DNA of 64,000 nt from assembly GCA_034520215.1 (NCBI GenBank), contig JAXHNR010000002.1, forward strand, positions 204,060-268,059, written 5' to 3'. Origin of the DNA: Candidatus Krumholzibacteriota bacterium. Its GTDB lineage: Bacteria; Krumholzibacteriota; Krumholzibacteriia; Krumholzibacteriales; WJIX01. The notes under the pieces are model-generated. The model saw only the letters and a list, made by a program, of their open reading frames with translations, had not been told where the DNA came from and searched no databases. The stretch's first letter is position 1. Every line of letters begins with the position of its first letter. Both the position numbers and the translations under genes were made by a program. Of this stretch, positions 54,201-61,684 are shown piece by piece.

Positions 54201-55259
54201 GACAGTATTCTGCTTGAGATAGGGACAGGATGTGTATTTACCGGAAGAGTGTATGAAGATTCCAATCATGATGGAATATGTGGAATTGATGAAAAAGGGT
54301 TTGAGGGGGTCGAAGTGGTTCTGAGTGATCCAGCCGGAGAGATAAAGACGCTTACACGAGCTGGCGGGAATTTTCTCTTCGAAGAAGCTTCAGATATCAG
54401 CAGAAATATTATCGAGAAAACCCCCGCCGGAATGATGTCTGTTACTCCGGATACTGTCAGTATGGCTGCCGCGGGTGCCGGAGACACAGTCTGGGTATTT
54501 TTCGGCGACGTAAGGCTATCGTCTATAATGCCGGTTAGCAGCAAAAACGCGCCCGCGGGAGGGATAGTCGATATAGCGCACACAATAACAGCGGGTACGG
54601 CCGGGCAGGCGTCTCTTGACGCGGGAGTTCCCGTGAGCTGGACGGCAGTATTTTACCGGGATCAGAATCAGGACGGCGTGCTGGACAGCGGTGACACAAG
54701 ACTCACCAGCTCGGATCTCTCCCTGGATCCGGCAGTACCCGGAAGTGATATAGTTCCAGTGATAACAAGGATATTTGTGCCGTCCTCGGCTCCGGCTGGA
54801 AACAGTTTTGAGATCGAATTTATTCTAAGGCAAACTCTGAGCGGAACCGCGTTTGTCTCTGAATCAAGTGTCACGAGCAGTGTTGTTATACTGGCCAGCG
54901 CGACAGGTATGATGAATCTTGTCAAAGAAGTGGATCTGGCGCGGGCGAGACCGGGTGAAATAGTAACATACGCCATAACTCTTTCCAATCCGGGTGTAGA
55001 AGGCGTAAAAGATATAGAAATAGTTGATCCTGTTTCAGAATCTGTAGATTTTGTTACAGACGCTTACGGCGCGGAGCGAGACATTGCCTGGACAAGCGGC
55101 GGCGCTACCGCCTATTTTACAGCGGATACTATGGACGCGGACGAGGGGATGTACGATTTATCAGATAGAAAGCTTCGGGTTATACTGTCCAGACAAAATC
55201 CGTTTACACTCGAAAGCGGCCAGGAGGGAATAATAGAATACAAGGTACGAATAAAATAA
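51273..55259 (+). CDS. Secreted protein with six tandem Gly/Asp-rich modules, SdrD-like and DUF11 domains
   Basis: 1328 aa, 21 bp after the barrel gene, so co-transcribed. Signal peptide about 1-31. Residues about 32-205 form a carbohydrate-binding-like jelly-roll (NSWDNQYETWTFIDDVSFVY closes it). Then six modules of about 120-135 residues begin near 212, 346, 474, 608, 729 and 858, each opening with D-x-x-[IV]-D-x-[NS]-G-[ND]-[DE]-type text (for example LIDGNGNDTFGPLGTGLGG) followed by an N-x-G Ig-like half. An SdrD-B-like module with YEDSNHDGICG (about 990) and YRDQNQDGVLD (about 1128) precedes a last DUF11 module (LVKEVDLARARPGEIVTY, about 1215). No transmembrane anchor or sorting tail. 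Likely an extracellular calcium-stabilised filament or surface-layer component; function inferred only from architecture. Confidence 0.82.
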   Translation: MKRRKNKFPISVIYAVFSLLVVCLAIPVSSGELISGGGFESGSFSSGWVHNAGNLFGNTNPSWADHVVVADLPYSGNYSALLGFKYTAQRRNRFGFMYQDIAVPANISRAVLNFKFRQQGYDGLNYDPFTAEVKNLSGSTLETIISYSFSEWNNQFKDSGWIDDDGAGPAGVDMTSYAGQDIRIYFQQINSWDNQYETWTFIDDVSFVYKKFVDLTVDFNGEDVFGDPGSGDGGYSLLSGKGGETLVYNLDVENEGLDSDSYAITVSPPSSWTVLVNYQGTDYSPPWTTPALAPGEDLSAEVRIDIPEGQAAGKYLTVLDAVSTSAGNRFDSVTLGTYVVPSFYLADLAIDDNGFGIIDPSGGGGISYKESPADTTISYDLELLNGGIEADSFRIRFSPADYLSCVIEENSITHSGQFTTGPVNPSETKEFTLKVTIPNGIRGGDYKSFVFAQSLSDTLKKDGVSAVTRVIAPAVDVIIGGSGDDIVDASGSGLGGSSTIAGTRGNTVSFPVTLQNEGGVADSFSVDWNSPGNDWSAVIKDGTSDHNFPWTTPVFEPFSGKNYYLAVTIPAGAGYDTYNSLLDFVSINESNISESVTASISVTSVNENDLLIDGNGNDTFGPLGTGLGGSSQKTAQPGDTLTFQIEAQNESGENLFDLAWTTPAGWEVVIGDSSSTLSGVPSGIYTLEVRIPASCTGGTFDIIIDGMKTNKKYLVDSVRGRVIVSSPHIVDALIDGNGNEIFGAPGTGAGGHSIQSTIGGQRVNFTLELQNQGGEAESYTASWNTFSGWSASVEGASSGYTTPDIPPGGADLYTFEVIIPASAEEGDYNYIIDFESTVDSTNAESVTAGVHINQPPRVDLVIEASGNYLYGIEGSGDGGSALCYGGAGSLVTASLEVVNRGGFPDSFVITWSPPAGWPSGSVVLSDGTDDYSSPFVTRVLDSGNSVIYTVKAAVPVNADLRNRLIINAEGLSLDLEDSILLEIGTGCVFTGRVYEDSNHDGICGIDEKGFEGVEVVLSDPAGEIKTLTRAGGNFLFEEASDISRNIIEKTPAGMMSVTPDTVSMAAAGAGDTVWVFFGDVRLSSIMPVSSKNAPAGGIVDIAHTITAGTAGQASLDAGVPVSWTAVFYRDQNQDGVLDSGDTRLTSSDLSLDPAVPGSDIVPVITRIFVPSSAPAGNSFEIEFILRQTLSGTAFVSESSVTSSVVILASATGMMNLVKEVDLARARPGEIVTYAITLSNPGVEGVKDIEIVDPVSESVDFVTDAYGAERDIAWTSGGATAYFTADTMDADEGMYDLSDRKLRVILSRQNPFTLESGQEGIIEYKVRIK

Positions 55260-55262
55260 AGA

Positions 55263-56396
55263 TTAGAAGGTATGAATAATATCTTCGACAGATTCAATTA
55301 CATATTCGATTTCTTCGTCCTTCAATTTGGGATAGAAGGGGAGGCTTATTGTCCGGGCGCCGATCTCTTCCGCTACCGGGAACATACCGCGCCTGTATCC
55401 GAATCTTTTTCTATAATAGGTCATAAGGTGAAGGGGATGAAAATTGATAGATACTCCCACTCCCCGATTCTGAAGTTCACTGAGCACTTTATCGCGTATA
55501 TCGGGGTCGACAAGAATTGTTATGAGATGGTAGGCGTGGTCAGCTTCAGGCTTTACCGCGTGAAGCTCAATTCCGTCTATTCTACTGAAGGCGTCATGAT
55601 ATTTTTTGTAGATAGCCGCCCTGCGTTTATTCATTGTGTCGATCTTCTTTAATTGTTCTATGAGTATTGCCGCGTGGATATTATCCATGTTGTATTTCCA
55701 TCCCAGTATATCCACGTCGTACTGCTTGAAATGGCCGGTGTATCTGTCCGCGGCGGTTTTGTCAAATCCATGCAGACGCAGTTTTTTAAGCAGTTCGTAT
55801 TGTTCTTCGCTCTTGACGGAGACTGCTCCCCCTTCGCCGCTCGTGATATTTTTTGTCGCGTAGAAACTAAAGCAGGCGTAATCTCCCCACCCGCCCGAAT
55901 GTTTTCCCATCCACCTGCCCTCAAGCGAATGAGCCGCGTCCTCGATTACTACAAGCCCGTGTTTGTCCGCTATCTTCCGTATTTTATCCATATCACAGAG
56001 GTGGCCGTAGAGGTGAACCGGAAGAATGGCTTTTGTGTTGGAAGTAACGGCGGTTTCAACAGCGTCGGGGTTTATATTGCCCGTTGATCTTTCCGCGTCG
56101 GCAAGAACGGGAGTCGCGCCTGACATAAGAATACTGTTAGCCGTGCCGATAAAGGTGAGGGGTGTTGTTATAACTTCATCGCCGGGACCGATTCCGGCCG
56201 CGAGAAGAGACAGATGCATCGCCGCTGTTCCGCTGGTCAATCCCACGGCATGAGGAACTTGAAGATATTGAGCGAGGCTTTCCTCAAATTCCGAAACTTC
56301 ACCCCCGGTTGTGATAAACAGGGAACCTAAAACATTCCGAACCCGTCTGATCTCTTCTTCGCCGATATTGTGTTTAAAAAATTCTATCTTTTTCAA
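55263..56396 (-). CDS. DegT/DnrJ/EryC1/StrS family PLP aminotransferase
   Basis: 377 aa; TTG start behind GGGGAT. Fold type I sugar aminotransferase: GLTSGTAAMHLSLLAAGIGPGDEV (about 52-75), a DAAHSLEGRWMGKHSG stretch with the PLP-binding Asp (about 155), the Schiff-base Lys in FYATKNITSGEGGA (about 182), and WKYNMDNIHAAI. Close in pattern to ArnB/WecE-type enzymes that make amino sugars such as 4-amino-4-deoxy sugars from nucleotide-keto sugars. It probably supplies the surface polysaccharide locus or the ArnT-like transferase, although it is 30-40 kb away. It lies downstream of the C1 peptidase gene but separated by that gene's terminator. Confidence 0.93.
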   Translation of the reverse strand: MKKIEFFKHNIGEEEIRRVRNVLGSLFITTGGEVSEFEESLAQYLQVPHAVGLTSGTAAMHLSLLAAGIGPGDEVITTPLTFIGTANSILMSGATPVLADAERSTGNINPDAVETAVTSNTKAILPVHLYGHLCDMDKIRKIADKHGLVVIEDAAHSLEGRWMGKHSGGWGDYACFSFYATKNITSGEGGAVSVKSEEQYELLKKLRLHGFDKTAADRYTGHFKQYDVDILGWKYNMDNIHAAILIEQLKKIDTMNKRRAAIYKKYHDAFSRIDGIELHAVKPEADHAYHLITILVDPDIRDKVLSELQNRGVGVSINFHPLHLMTYYRKRFGYRRGMFPVAEEIGARTISLPFYPKLKDEEIEYVIESVEDIIHTF

Positions 56397-56410
56397 TATA
56401 TCCCCTTTTG

Positions 56411-56440
56411 AAAAAAGGCGGCATCACATAGGATGCCGCC
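56411..56440 (-). terminator. Rho-independent terminator of the C1 peptidase gene
   Basis: Read on the minus strand: 9-bp perfect stem GGCGGCATC / GATGCCGCC, 6-base loop, then six T. It lies 85 bp after the C1 peptidase stop and ends 15 bp before the aminotransferase start. Confidence 0.85.
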
Positions 56441-56524
56441 TGGTGTTCTCTTTTTCCTGATTCAGGGTTAACTCGGTCATTTTTCATTAATCCGTGATAC
56501 TGAATCAAATATCTACCAGACAGG

Positions 56525-59500
56525 TTACCGCAGATAAATTATCTTCCTGCTCTGCGTGAATTTACTAATTTTGATCCGGCAGAAATAAACCCCTGAAGAA
56601 GTTGCGCGTCCTGATTCATCTTTGCCGTTCCAGATAACTGAGTAATTGCCCGGTGTTCGTGTTTTATTTTCAAGAACACGGACAAGGCGGCCGGCGGTAT
56701 CAAAGATGCGCAGATCAACAGTGCCGGACTCCCCTACTGAATATGTGATCGTCGTTGTTCCGTTGAACGGATTGGGATAGTTCTGCTGAAGGGCGTTGAC
56801 GAAATTCGGTATGTCATTACCTTCTTCTCCGTCAGTTCCTGTCGTATTTTTAATAGAGAACAGGCTGTCGCTTGTGTCGGCCCCTGTTAAAAGAGAGGGG
56901 TCGTAGGCGATTACTCTTACGAGACAGGAATCAGAAAGAGTGGAAGGCACTATCCATTTATAAAGTGAATCGTTCGGCTCTGAGCTTGAAATCACCGAAT
57001 AATCTCCGCCGCCGTTTGTTGAATAGAAAATGTTTACAGAATCCACGCCGGCGTTGTCAGTGGCGATCCACCGCAGATCGAGTGTGTCGCCTGCTTCCGC
57101 TGTTTCCGACCCGTTAGGATATATCACAGTAACATCCGGAGGAATAAGATCTTCACCGGAAGTGCATGCTTCACCCTGTTCTGAATATCCTCCCGCGTAT
57201 CCTGATGTATTTACACCTGATACACGGTAGTACCAGCAGCTTTCCACGGGGTGATGCGAGAAGCTGGAAGTTCCGGCCGGCACCGAACCGAGAAATAAAG
57301 ACGCGGCGGGCAAAAATCCGTCGGAAGTATCACCGTAAACGGCGTAGTAATCGAGGTTGCCTTCGGAAAGTTCATCCCAGTTGAGCGAGATAGTAGTATC
57401 GCCTGCCGCACTCGCTATGAGATTTTTGACATATTCGGGAGACGCGGTAATAGCGCTTGCCCCCCCGTATAATCCCTGATCCGCCCTGGAACCGTCAGGG
57501 TCGGCAAAGGCCGGGTCACCTGCGTCAATCGAGCCGGAATGCAGAGCGAGATGATAGTCGGCGCTGGTTGTGTCGGAATAAACCGGATTTCTGCTGACAT
57601 TTGTTGAATCGGGAGAAAGTGATACGACATCTTCCGGCGTGTTTCCGAAAGAGTTGTTATATTGAAACGTCAGACTGTCTGTACTGCTGAAGAATATTCC
57701 GTTTTGCGAACCGTACGAAATAATATTGTTCTTTATTTCCAGATCGACGGGTGTAGTTATGAAGATGTTGCCTCCGTTATAAGCTGCCGAGTTGCGGTCA
57801 AATGTACTGTTTGTTATATCTCCGCCGATCGAAGGCGCGTAAAGCCCTCCGCCCAGCATGCCGGATTCATTCAGATAGAAGAGGGAATTTTCGAAATGAC
57901 ATATTCCCTCTTGAAAGTAGATTCCTCCGCCCATGGAAGCGGCGATGTTCTCAGCTATAACACAATTATCAGTTGTTGTTGGTGAATCAGCGGAATATAA
58001 AGCTCCTCCTGAACCGCTGCATTCATTAGACTTTATAGTATCGCCTGAGAGGGTGACCGGGGCGAATTCTGAATATATTCCGCCTCCGTCGGCATACCCC
58101 GTGTTGCCGCCTATAAAGTTATCGCTTAAATCAATTGAAGAATAGGAGGCGTAAATTCCGCCGCCTTTCTTTGTGCCGCTGAATGACGGATCCGGCAGAG
58201 ATCCCGTGATTCTGTTTCCGTTTATTACGGCATCGGACTGGTAGAGGAAAACTCCGCCTCCGCTCTGCGCCTCGCTTGAGGAGATGTCGTTTCCAGATAT
58301 CATGACAGAGTCTGTGTTAACGCAGGCAACGGCGCCCCCTCCTGAAAAGTTGGTTCCGTTAATGTATCCGCAGCCGGAAAAAGTATTATTTTTTACCACG
58401 CAGTAGGGAGCATTGTAAAACAGAATTCCCCCTCCGTAATTTCCGCTTTGCGGGGTTGCAAGCGATGTTCCTGTTCCGCCGCTGAGGGTGAAACCTTCCA
58501 CACCGCAGGTTCCTGACGGGATCGAGGAGAAAAGAATGAGACTCCCAGATGAATTAAGGGATGTAACGTAGGTGGAAGGGTCGTTGAATTCGAATCCGCT
58601 GTCCCATCCGCCGTATATATAAACGGGCGCGGGCACAGATAGCGAGCTGCTGTATGTTCCTTCGGCAACAAATACTGTGTCTCCGCTGTTTGCCGCGTCC
58701 AGGGCGTCCTGAATTGAATGGGCCGCCCAGACGGGAATTGAATACGGGTAGGTGTTGCTACCCGAAGAAGAAACATATCTTCTCGGGAGACCTGAAATAG
58801 TAAAATCAGCGTCACTGTGATCGTAGCCGCCGACAGATCCTCCATAATAAGCTACTACTTTCAGGCGGGCCGTTTCAACAGGCAGGTTTGAAACATTCCA
58901 TGAGTAGGATGTGCTCGAGCCGGAAAGGCCTGAGACGATCGTTTCTGAATAGCTGTCTCCGCTGTCAAGACTGAGCAGAATACTTATAGAATCAGCTGCT
59001 GAACGGCTTGTCTCCCAGTTTATCTGATACCCCGTGTCTACATCCAGTGTTTCGCCTCCATTGGGATTCTGGACATAGACAAAGACGTTGCTTGGAATGT
59101 AATCGATAGTGTATGTTCCGCTTCCTATACTGCATACTCCATATTGAATTCTGCCGAAACCGTTGCTTCCCCAGCCTTCGCCCCAGCTGTTCTTTATTAT
59201 CCATGCTCCGTTTCCCGCGCATCCGCTGTCGTCCCATCCGACGATTAAGACGCCGTGGTTTGGGCTGTCTGGGTAATCCGCGTTGTAGCAGCCGCTTGTG
59301 TAGCTGCCGAGATTATCATGCGCGAAAAGAGAAGTATAGACCGGGCCGTCATTATAGATTGCGGTTTTGATAGCGGTTATTGAATTAGAAACGCTCGAAT
59401 AATTTGACATTTTAGCGAGAGATTCGCACGACGTCTGAGTGCAGGGGTGCGGACTGCTGGCCAGATAAGGAATGCATGATTCAGCTACCGCTCCGTAATC

Positions 59501-60001
59501 CATGAAAACGCCGTAGGCGCTTACAGCCCATCCTCCGCCGCATCCCTGATCCCATGAGTTGCAATCCATAACCGCCTGCTCTGAATAGTCTTCTATACGT
59601 CCGTCGTATATATAGGTATGAGCTTCCATCTGTGCTGTAGCCGCGAAGGCCCAGCAGGAACCGCAGGAGCCCTGGTTTTTAGCGGGTGTAGTTCCGTTTT
59701 GATCTCTCCAGTCAAAAGACTCCGGAAGCGCGACGGGTTCTGAGGGAGAATAGAGGGGGATTCTGCTCTTCATGTGATCAGGTAAGGGCAGGAGCCCTCT
59801 CATTTTCTGGTTTTCTTCGTGTGAAAGCCCCGACAAACCGGTTTTCCCCGCTTTCCAGAGCCATCCCTTTTCTTCTATCTCCCGGTTCAGGCGGGCGATC
59901 TTTTCTTCCGCCGTCTCTTCGGCTTTTGCTCCGGAGGAAAGGGTGAAAATCGCAAACAGATTTATTACTATTAAAGTTAATATAATCAACCGTTTTTTCA
60001 T
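56525..60001 (-). CDS. Secreted C1 (papain-type) cysteine peptidase with beta-helix and T9SS/FlgD-like C-terminal domain
   Basis: 1158 aa. Signal peptide about 1-27 (ends SGAKAEE) and a short prodomain-like region. The papain domain runs from PESFDWRDQNGTTPAKNQGSCGSCWAF (split, about 92-119): Gln of NQGS, catalytic Cys116, His249 (SPNHGVLIVGWDD), Asn271 (IIKNSWGEGWG). After an Ig-like region comes a Pro/Ser/Gly-rich right-handed parallel beta-helix (about 420-830) with GGGIYxxxxxV rungs, then two fibronectin/Ig-like modules. The C-terminal domain has QQNYPNPFNGTTTI and GRLVRVLENKTRTPGNYSVIWNGKDESG..SSGVYFCRI, the FlgD-Ig/T9SS type A pattern. Thus probably exported by type IX or a related route and surface-bound. 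A terminator follows; a weak sigma-54-like site lies upstream. Confidence 0.92.
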   Translation of the reverse strand: MKKRLIILTLIVINLFAIFTLSSGAKAEETAEEKIARLNREIEEKGWLWKAGKTGLSGLSHEENQKMRGLLPLPDHMKSRIPLYSPSEPVALPESFDWRDQNGTTPAKNQGSCGSCWAFAATAQMEAHTYIYDGRIEDYSEQAVMDCNSWDQGCGGGWAVSAYGVFMDYGAVAESCIPYLASSPHPCTQTSCESLAKMSNYSSVSNSITAIKTAIYNDGPVYTSLFAHDNLGSYTSGCYNADYPDSPNHGVLIVGWDDSGCAGNGAWIIKNSWGEGWGSNGFGRIQYGVCSIGSGTYTIDYIPSNVFVYVQNPNGGETLDVDTGYQINWETSRSAADSISILLSLDSGDSYSETIVSGLSGSSTSYSWNVSNLPVETARLKVVAYYGGSVGGYDHSDADFTISGLPRRYVSSSGSNTYPYSIPVWAAHSIQDALDAANSGDTVFVAEGTYSSSLSVPAPVYIYGGWDSGFEFNDPSTYVTSLNSSGSLILFSSIPSGTCGVEGFTLSGGTGTSLATPQSGNYGGGILFYNAPYCVVKNNTFSGCGYINGTNFSGGGAVACVNTDSVMISGNDISSSEAQSGGGVFLYQSDAVINGNRITGSLPDPSFSGTKKGGGIYASYSSIDLSDNFIGGNTGYADGGGIYSEFAPVTLSGDTIKSNECSGSGGALYSADSPTTTDNCVIAENIAASMGGGIYFQEGICHFENSLFYLNESGMLGGGLYAPSIGGDITNSTFDRNSAAYNGGNIFITTPVDLEIKNNIISYGSQNGIFFSSTDSLTFQYNNSFGNTPEDVVSLSPDSTNVSRNPVYSDTTSADYHLALHSGSIDAGDPAFADPDGSRADQGLYGGASAITASPEYVKNLIASAAGDTTISLNWDELSEGNLDYYAVYGDTSDGFLPAASLFLGSVPAGTSSFSHHPVESCWYYRVSGVNTSGYAGGYSEQGEACTSGEDLIPPDVTVIYPNGSETAEAGDTLDLRWIATDNAGVDSVNIFYSTNGGGDYSVISSSEPNDSLYKWIVPSTLSDSCLVRVIAYDPSLLTGADTSDSLFSIKNTTGTDGEEGNDIPNFVNALQQNYPNPFNGTTTITYSVGESGTVDLRIFDTAGRLVRVLENKTRTPGNYSVIWNGKDESGRATSSGVYFCRIKISKFTQSRKIIYLR

Positions 60002-60389
60002 GGATTGTTCAACTCCTCTGTGGTGTTACGTCCTGTTGATGCTTCTCGCTTAAAAGCGGAAAATCTGTCAGGTTGTTATGTTGCAAATAACATACCTGCT
60101 TAAATTTCCTGACTATTAAATAGGTTGCAACTCCTGTTTTTTTAAAAAAAGCCTTTTTAAGCGACGAAAAATTTAATAAGTAGATGCTGATAACTTCTGC
60201 TTATAAATATAGCACTTTCGAACCTTTTCTTCAAGACGTGGAAAAATAATTTGTGTTAGTACTTGATAAGGGGTTGCTCTCATATATCAGGTCTTTCCCC
60301 AAAAATTTAGCAATAAATCCACTAAATCGTGGATTGTCTATTAGTTACAGGGGAAAACAGCTGGAATAAATCTATCAACGTTATTTAAG
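60002..60389. other. Upstream region of the C1 peptidase gene
   Basis: 388 bp with no gene. It is AT-rich, with TTTTTTTAAAAAAA around 60138-60151 and one weak sigma-54-like site (60081-60097, minus). The right side runs into repeat copy 2. I see nothing else. Confidence 0.5.
60081..60097 (-). promoter_or_regulatory. Weak sigma-54-like site before the C1 peptidase gene
   Basis: On the minus strand AGGTATG, four bases, TTGCA: GG and GC are correctly spaced, but the CAC part of the -24 box reads TAT. About 80 bp upstream of the ATG. Confidence 0.3.
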
Positions 60390-60593
60390 GCGGCTGATTG
60401 ATATTTTCAAAACCCTCCGGAGGGCGAGCGGGCAAGGATTTCTGGCCCGAAGGGGCAGAAAGAGCGAGCCCGAGGCGGGAGTGGCGATTTCCTCGCCGGG
60501 GAAATCGACAACGATTTTGAAAATATCAATCAGCCGCATACTGTTACAAATCATCGACTACCTTATAGGTTATAAAAATTGAGGAAACTCCAC
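60390..60593 (+). repeat. Dispersed repeat copy 2 (both inverted ends)
   Basis: A 23-bp perfect inverted repeat (60390-60412 and 60515-60537) encloses a GC-rich core of about 100 bp. The core holds two hairpins (TTTCTG/CAGAAA near 60440-60462; CGATTTCC/GGAAATCG at 60485-60507). The right flank 60538-60593 is shared with copy 1 and its end also with the short copy at 27002-27034. No open frame of note. The form is MITE-like; no target-site duplication could be recognised. Confidence 0.85.
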
Positions 60594-60605
60594 TCTATTA
60601 ATAGG

Positions 60606-60633
60606 TTGACAAATTTATCAGCCAAAGTATAAT
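60606..60633 (+). promoter_or_regulatory. Consensus sigma-70-type promoter of the NifU-like gene
   Basis: TTGACA, 16-bp spacer, TATAAT: both boxes perfect. It lies 13 bp after repeat copy 2 and ends 27 bp before the ATG, leaving a short leader with AAAGGAG. Confidence 0.8.
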
Positions 60634-60660
60634 TCATTTAAGATTAAAGGAGCTGAGGAT

Positions 60661-60879
60661 ATGAGAGAAAAAGTAGAGAAGATAATAGAACAGATAAGAC
60701 CTAACCTTCAGGCCGATGGAGGGGATATCGAGCTTGTCGGCATAGAGGATTTTGTGGTAAAGGTCAGGCTCAAAGGTGCCTGCGCGGGTTGTCCCATGTC
60801 TCAAATGACACTCGCGATGGGTGTAGAAAAGGTATTAAAAGAAAATATTCCGGAGATTAAAAAGGTTGTATCTGTATAA
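60661..60879 (+). CDS. NifU C-terminal-domain iron-sulfur scaffold protein
   Basis: 72 aa, a stand-alone Nfu-type domain. EQIRPNLQADGGDIELVGIE (about 10-29) and LKGACAGCPMSQMTLAMGVE (about 38-57) with the CxxC pair that binds a [4Fe-4S] cluster. It carries iron-sulfur clusters to target proteins in the cytoplasm. Monocistronic behind a consensus promoter (60606-60633), with AAAGGAG before the ATG. Length is typical of the short Nfu form. Confidence 0.93.
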   Translation: MREKVEKIIEQIRPNLQADGGDIELVGIEDFVVKVRLKGACAGCPMSQMTLAMGVEKVLKENIPEIKKVVSV

Positions 60880-61192
60880 TATTTGATTAGATATAATCTG
60901 CCAGCCCGAATTTTGGTTCAGAAAGCGGAACAGACCGGATTATACTTTCCCGTTTTTAATTGAACGAGTGACCCCCGCCCGGTTTTTCCAACGTGTTTCA
61001 TCTTAAGAGCTTTCAAAGGCACACTGGAGCAAAGACAAACAACCGCGAGTGTGATATCTGTCGCCGTTTATAGTAAATAAGCGGTTATTAATGGGAAGTG
61101 TCACGTTTTTTGCTCGTAGTAGATTCAGAAATAATTTGAATTTATCCTTACTCTTCAGGGAGTGCATGATGCGAGGTTCAGGAGGAGTTATA
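60880..61192. other. Gap between nfu and prepilin genes
   Basis: 313 bp without a gene; it contains the sigma-54-like candidate at 61099-61114. No clear terminator was seen after the NifU-like gene. The open frame from 61091 is the 5' extension of the prepilin frame and is not needed. Confidence 0.45.
61099..61114 (+). promoter_or_regulatory. Sigma-54-like site before the prepilin gene
   Basis: TGTCAC, five bases, TTGCT. All core bases match except the second G of the -24 GG, which is T. About 80 bp before the TTG start. Confidence 0.4.
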
Positions 61193-61684
61193 TTGAAGTT
61201 TGCAAATTTTGCCGAAAAAATCAAAAACGCCGGCAAATTTATCAAGAGAAAAACCGGAATACGCGGGTTTACTCTGTTAGAACTTTTTATCGTTATTGAA
61301 ATAATCGGATTTCTATCCACAATAGTAATATCCAATTTTTACCGCTCAAAGAAAGCGGCCCAAGTGGCTGTATTCGTTCAGAATGTAAAGAACGTGCAGA
61401 CAGCGCTGGCTTCGTATTACGCAATGGAGAGAGAATACCCGGCTTCGCTTAATACAATATGGCTTCAGTTCTATAACGGAAAAGTAATAGAGGATTTAGA
61501 ATATATTGGAGGGGCTACGGCGGATCAGCAGGGGGGATGGAGCTTTTTCGCTAGTAACAGCAAGGATATACAGTTGGCAGGGCCTAAAAGTGGTCAATAT
61601 GCTATAAGGAGCACCGGAAACCTTCTGCCGTATGCCAGATTTGTTTACGGTGATCCGATAACCTCCGCTAAAATAGTCCACTAG
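61193..61684 (+). CDS. Type IV pilin/pseudopilin-like protein
   Basis: 163 aa from a TTG at 61193 placed five bases after GGAGGAG; earlier in-frame ATGs lack ribosome sites. A 25-residue leader with basic residues (KFIKRKTGIRG) ends at Gly, followed by FTLLELF: prepilin peptidase site with Glu at +5, then the hydrophobic IVIEIIGFLSTIVISNF helix, which carries an extra Glu. The globular part (AQVAVFVQNVKNVQTALASYYAMEREYPASLNTI) resembles major pseudopilins (GspG-like) or minor pilins. Positioned alone, without assembly ATPase, peptidase or secretin genes, so its machinery is elsewhere. A sigma-54-like site upstream would fit known pilA control. Confidence 0.85.
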   Translation: MKFANFAEKIKNAGKFIKRKTGIRGFTLLELFIVIEIIGFLSTIVISNFYRSKKAAQVAVFVQNVKNVQTALASYYAMEREYPASLNTIWLQFYNGKVIEDLEYIGGATADQQGGWSFFASNSKDIQLAGPKSGQYAIRSTGNLLPYARFVYGDPITSAKIVH

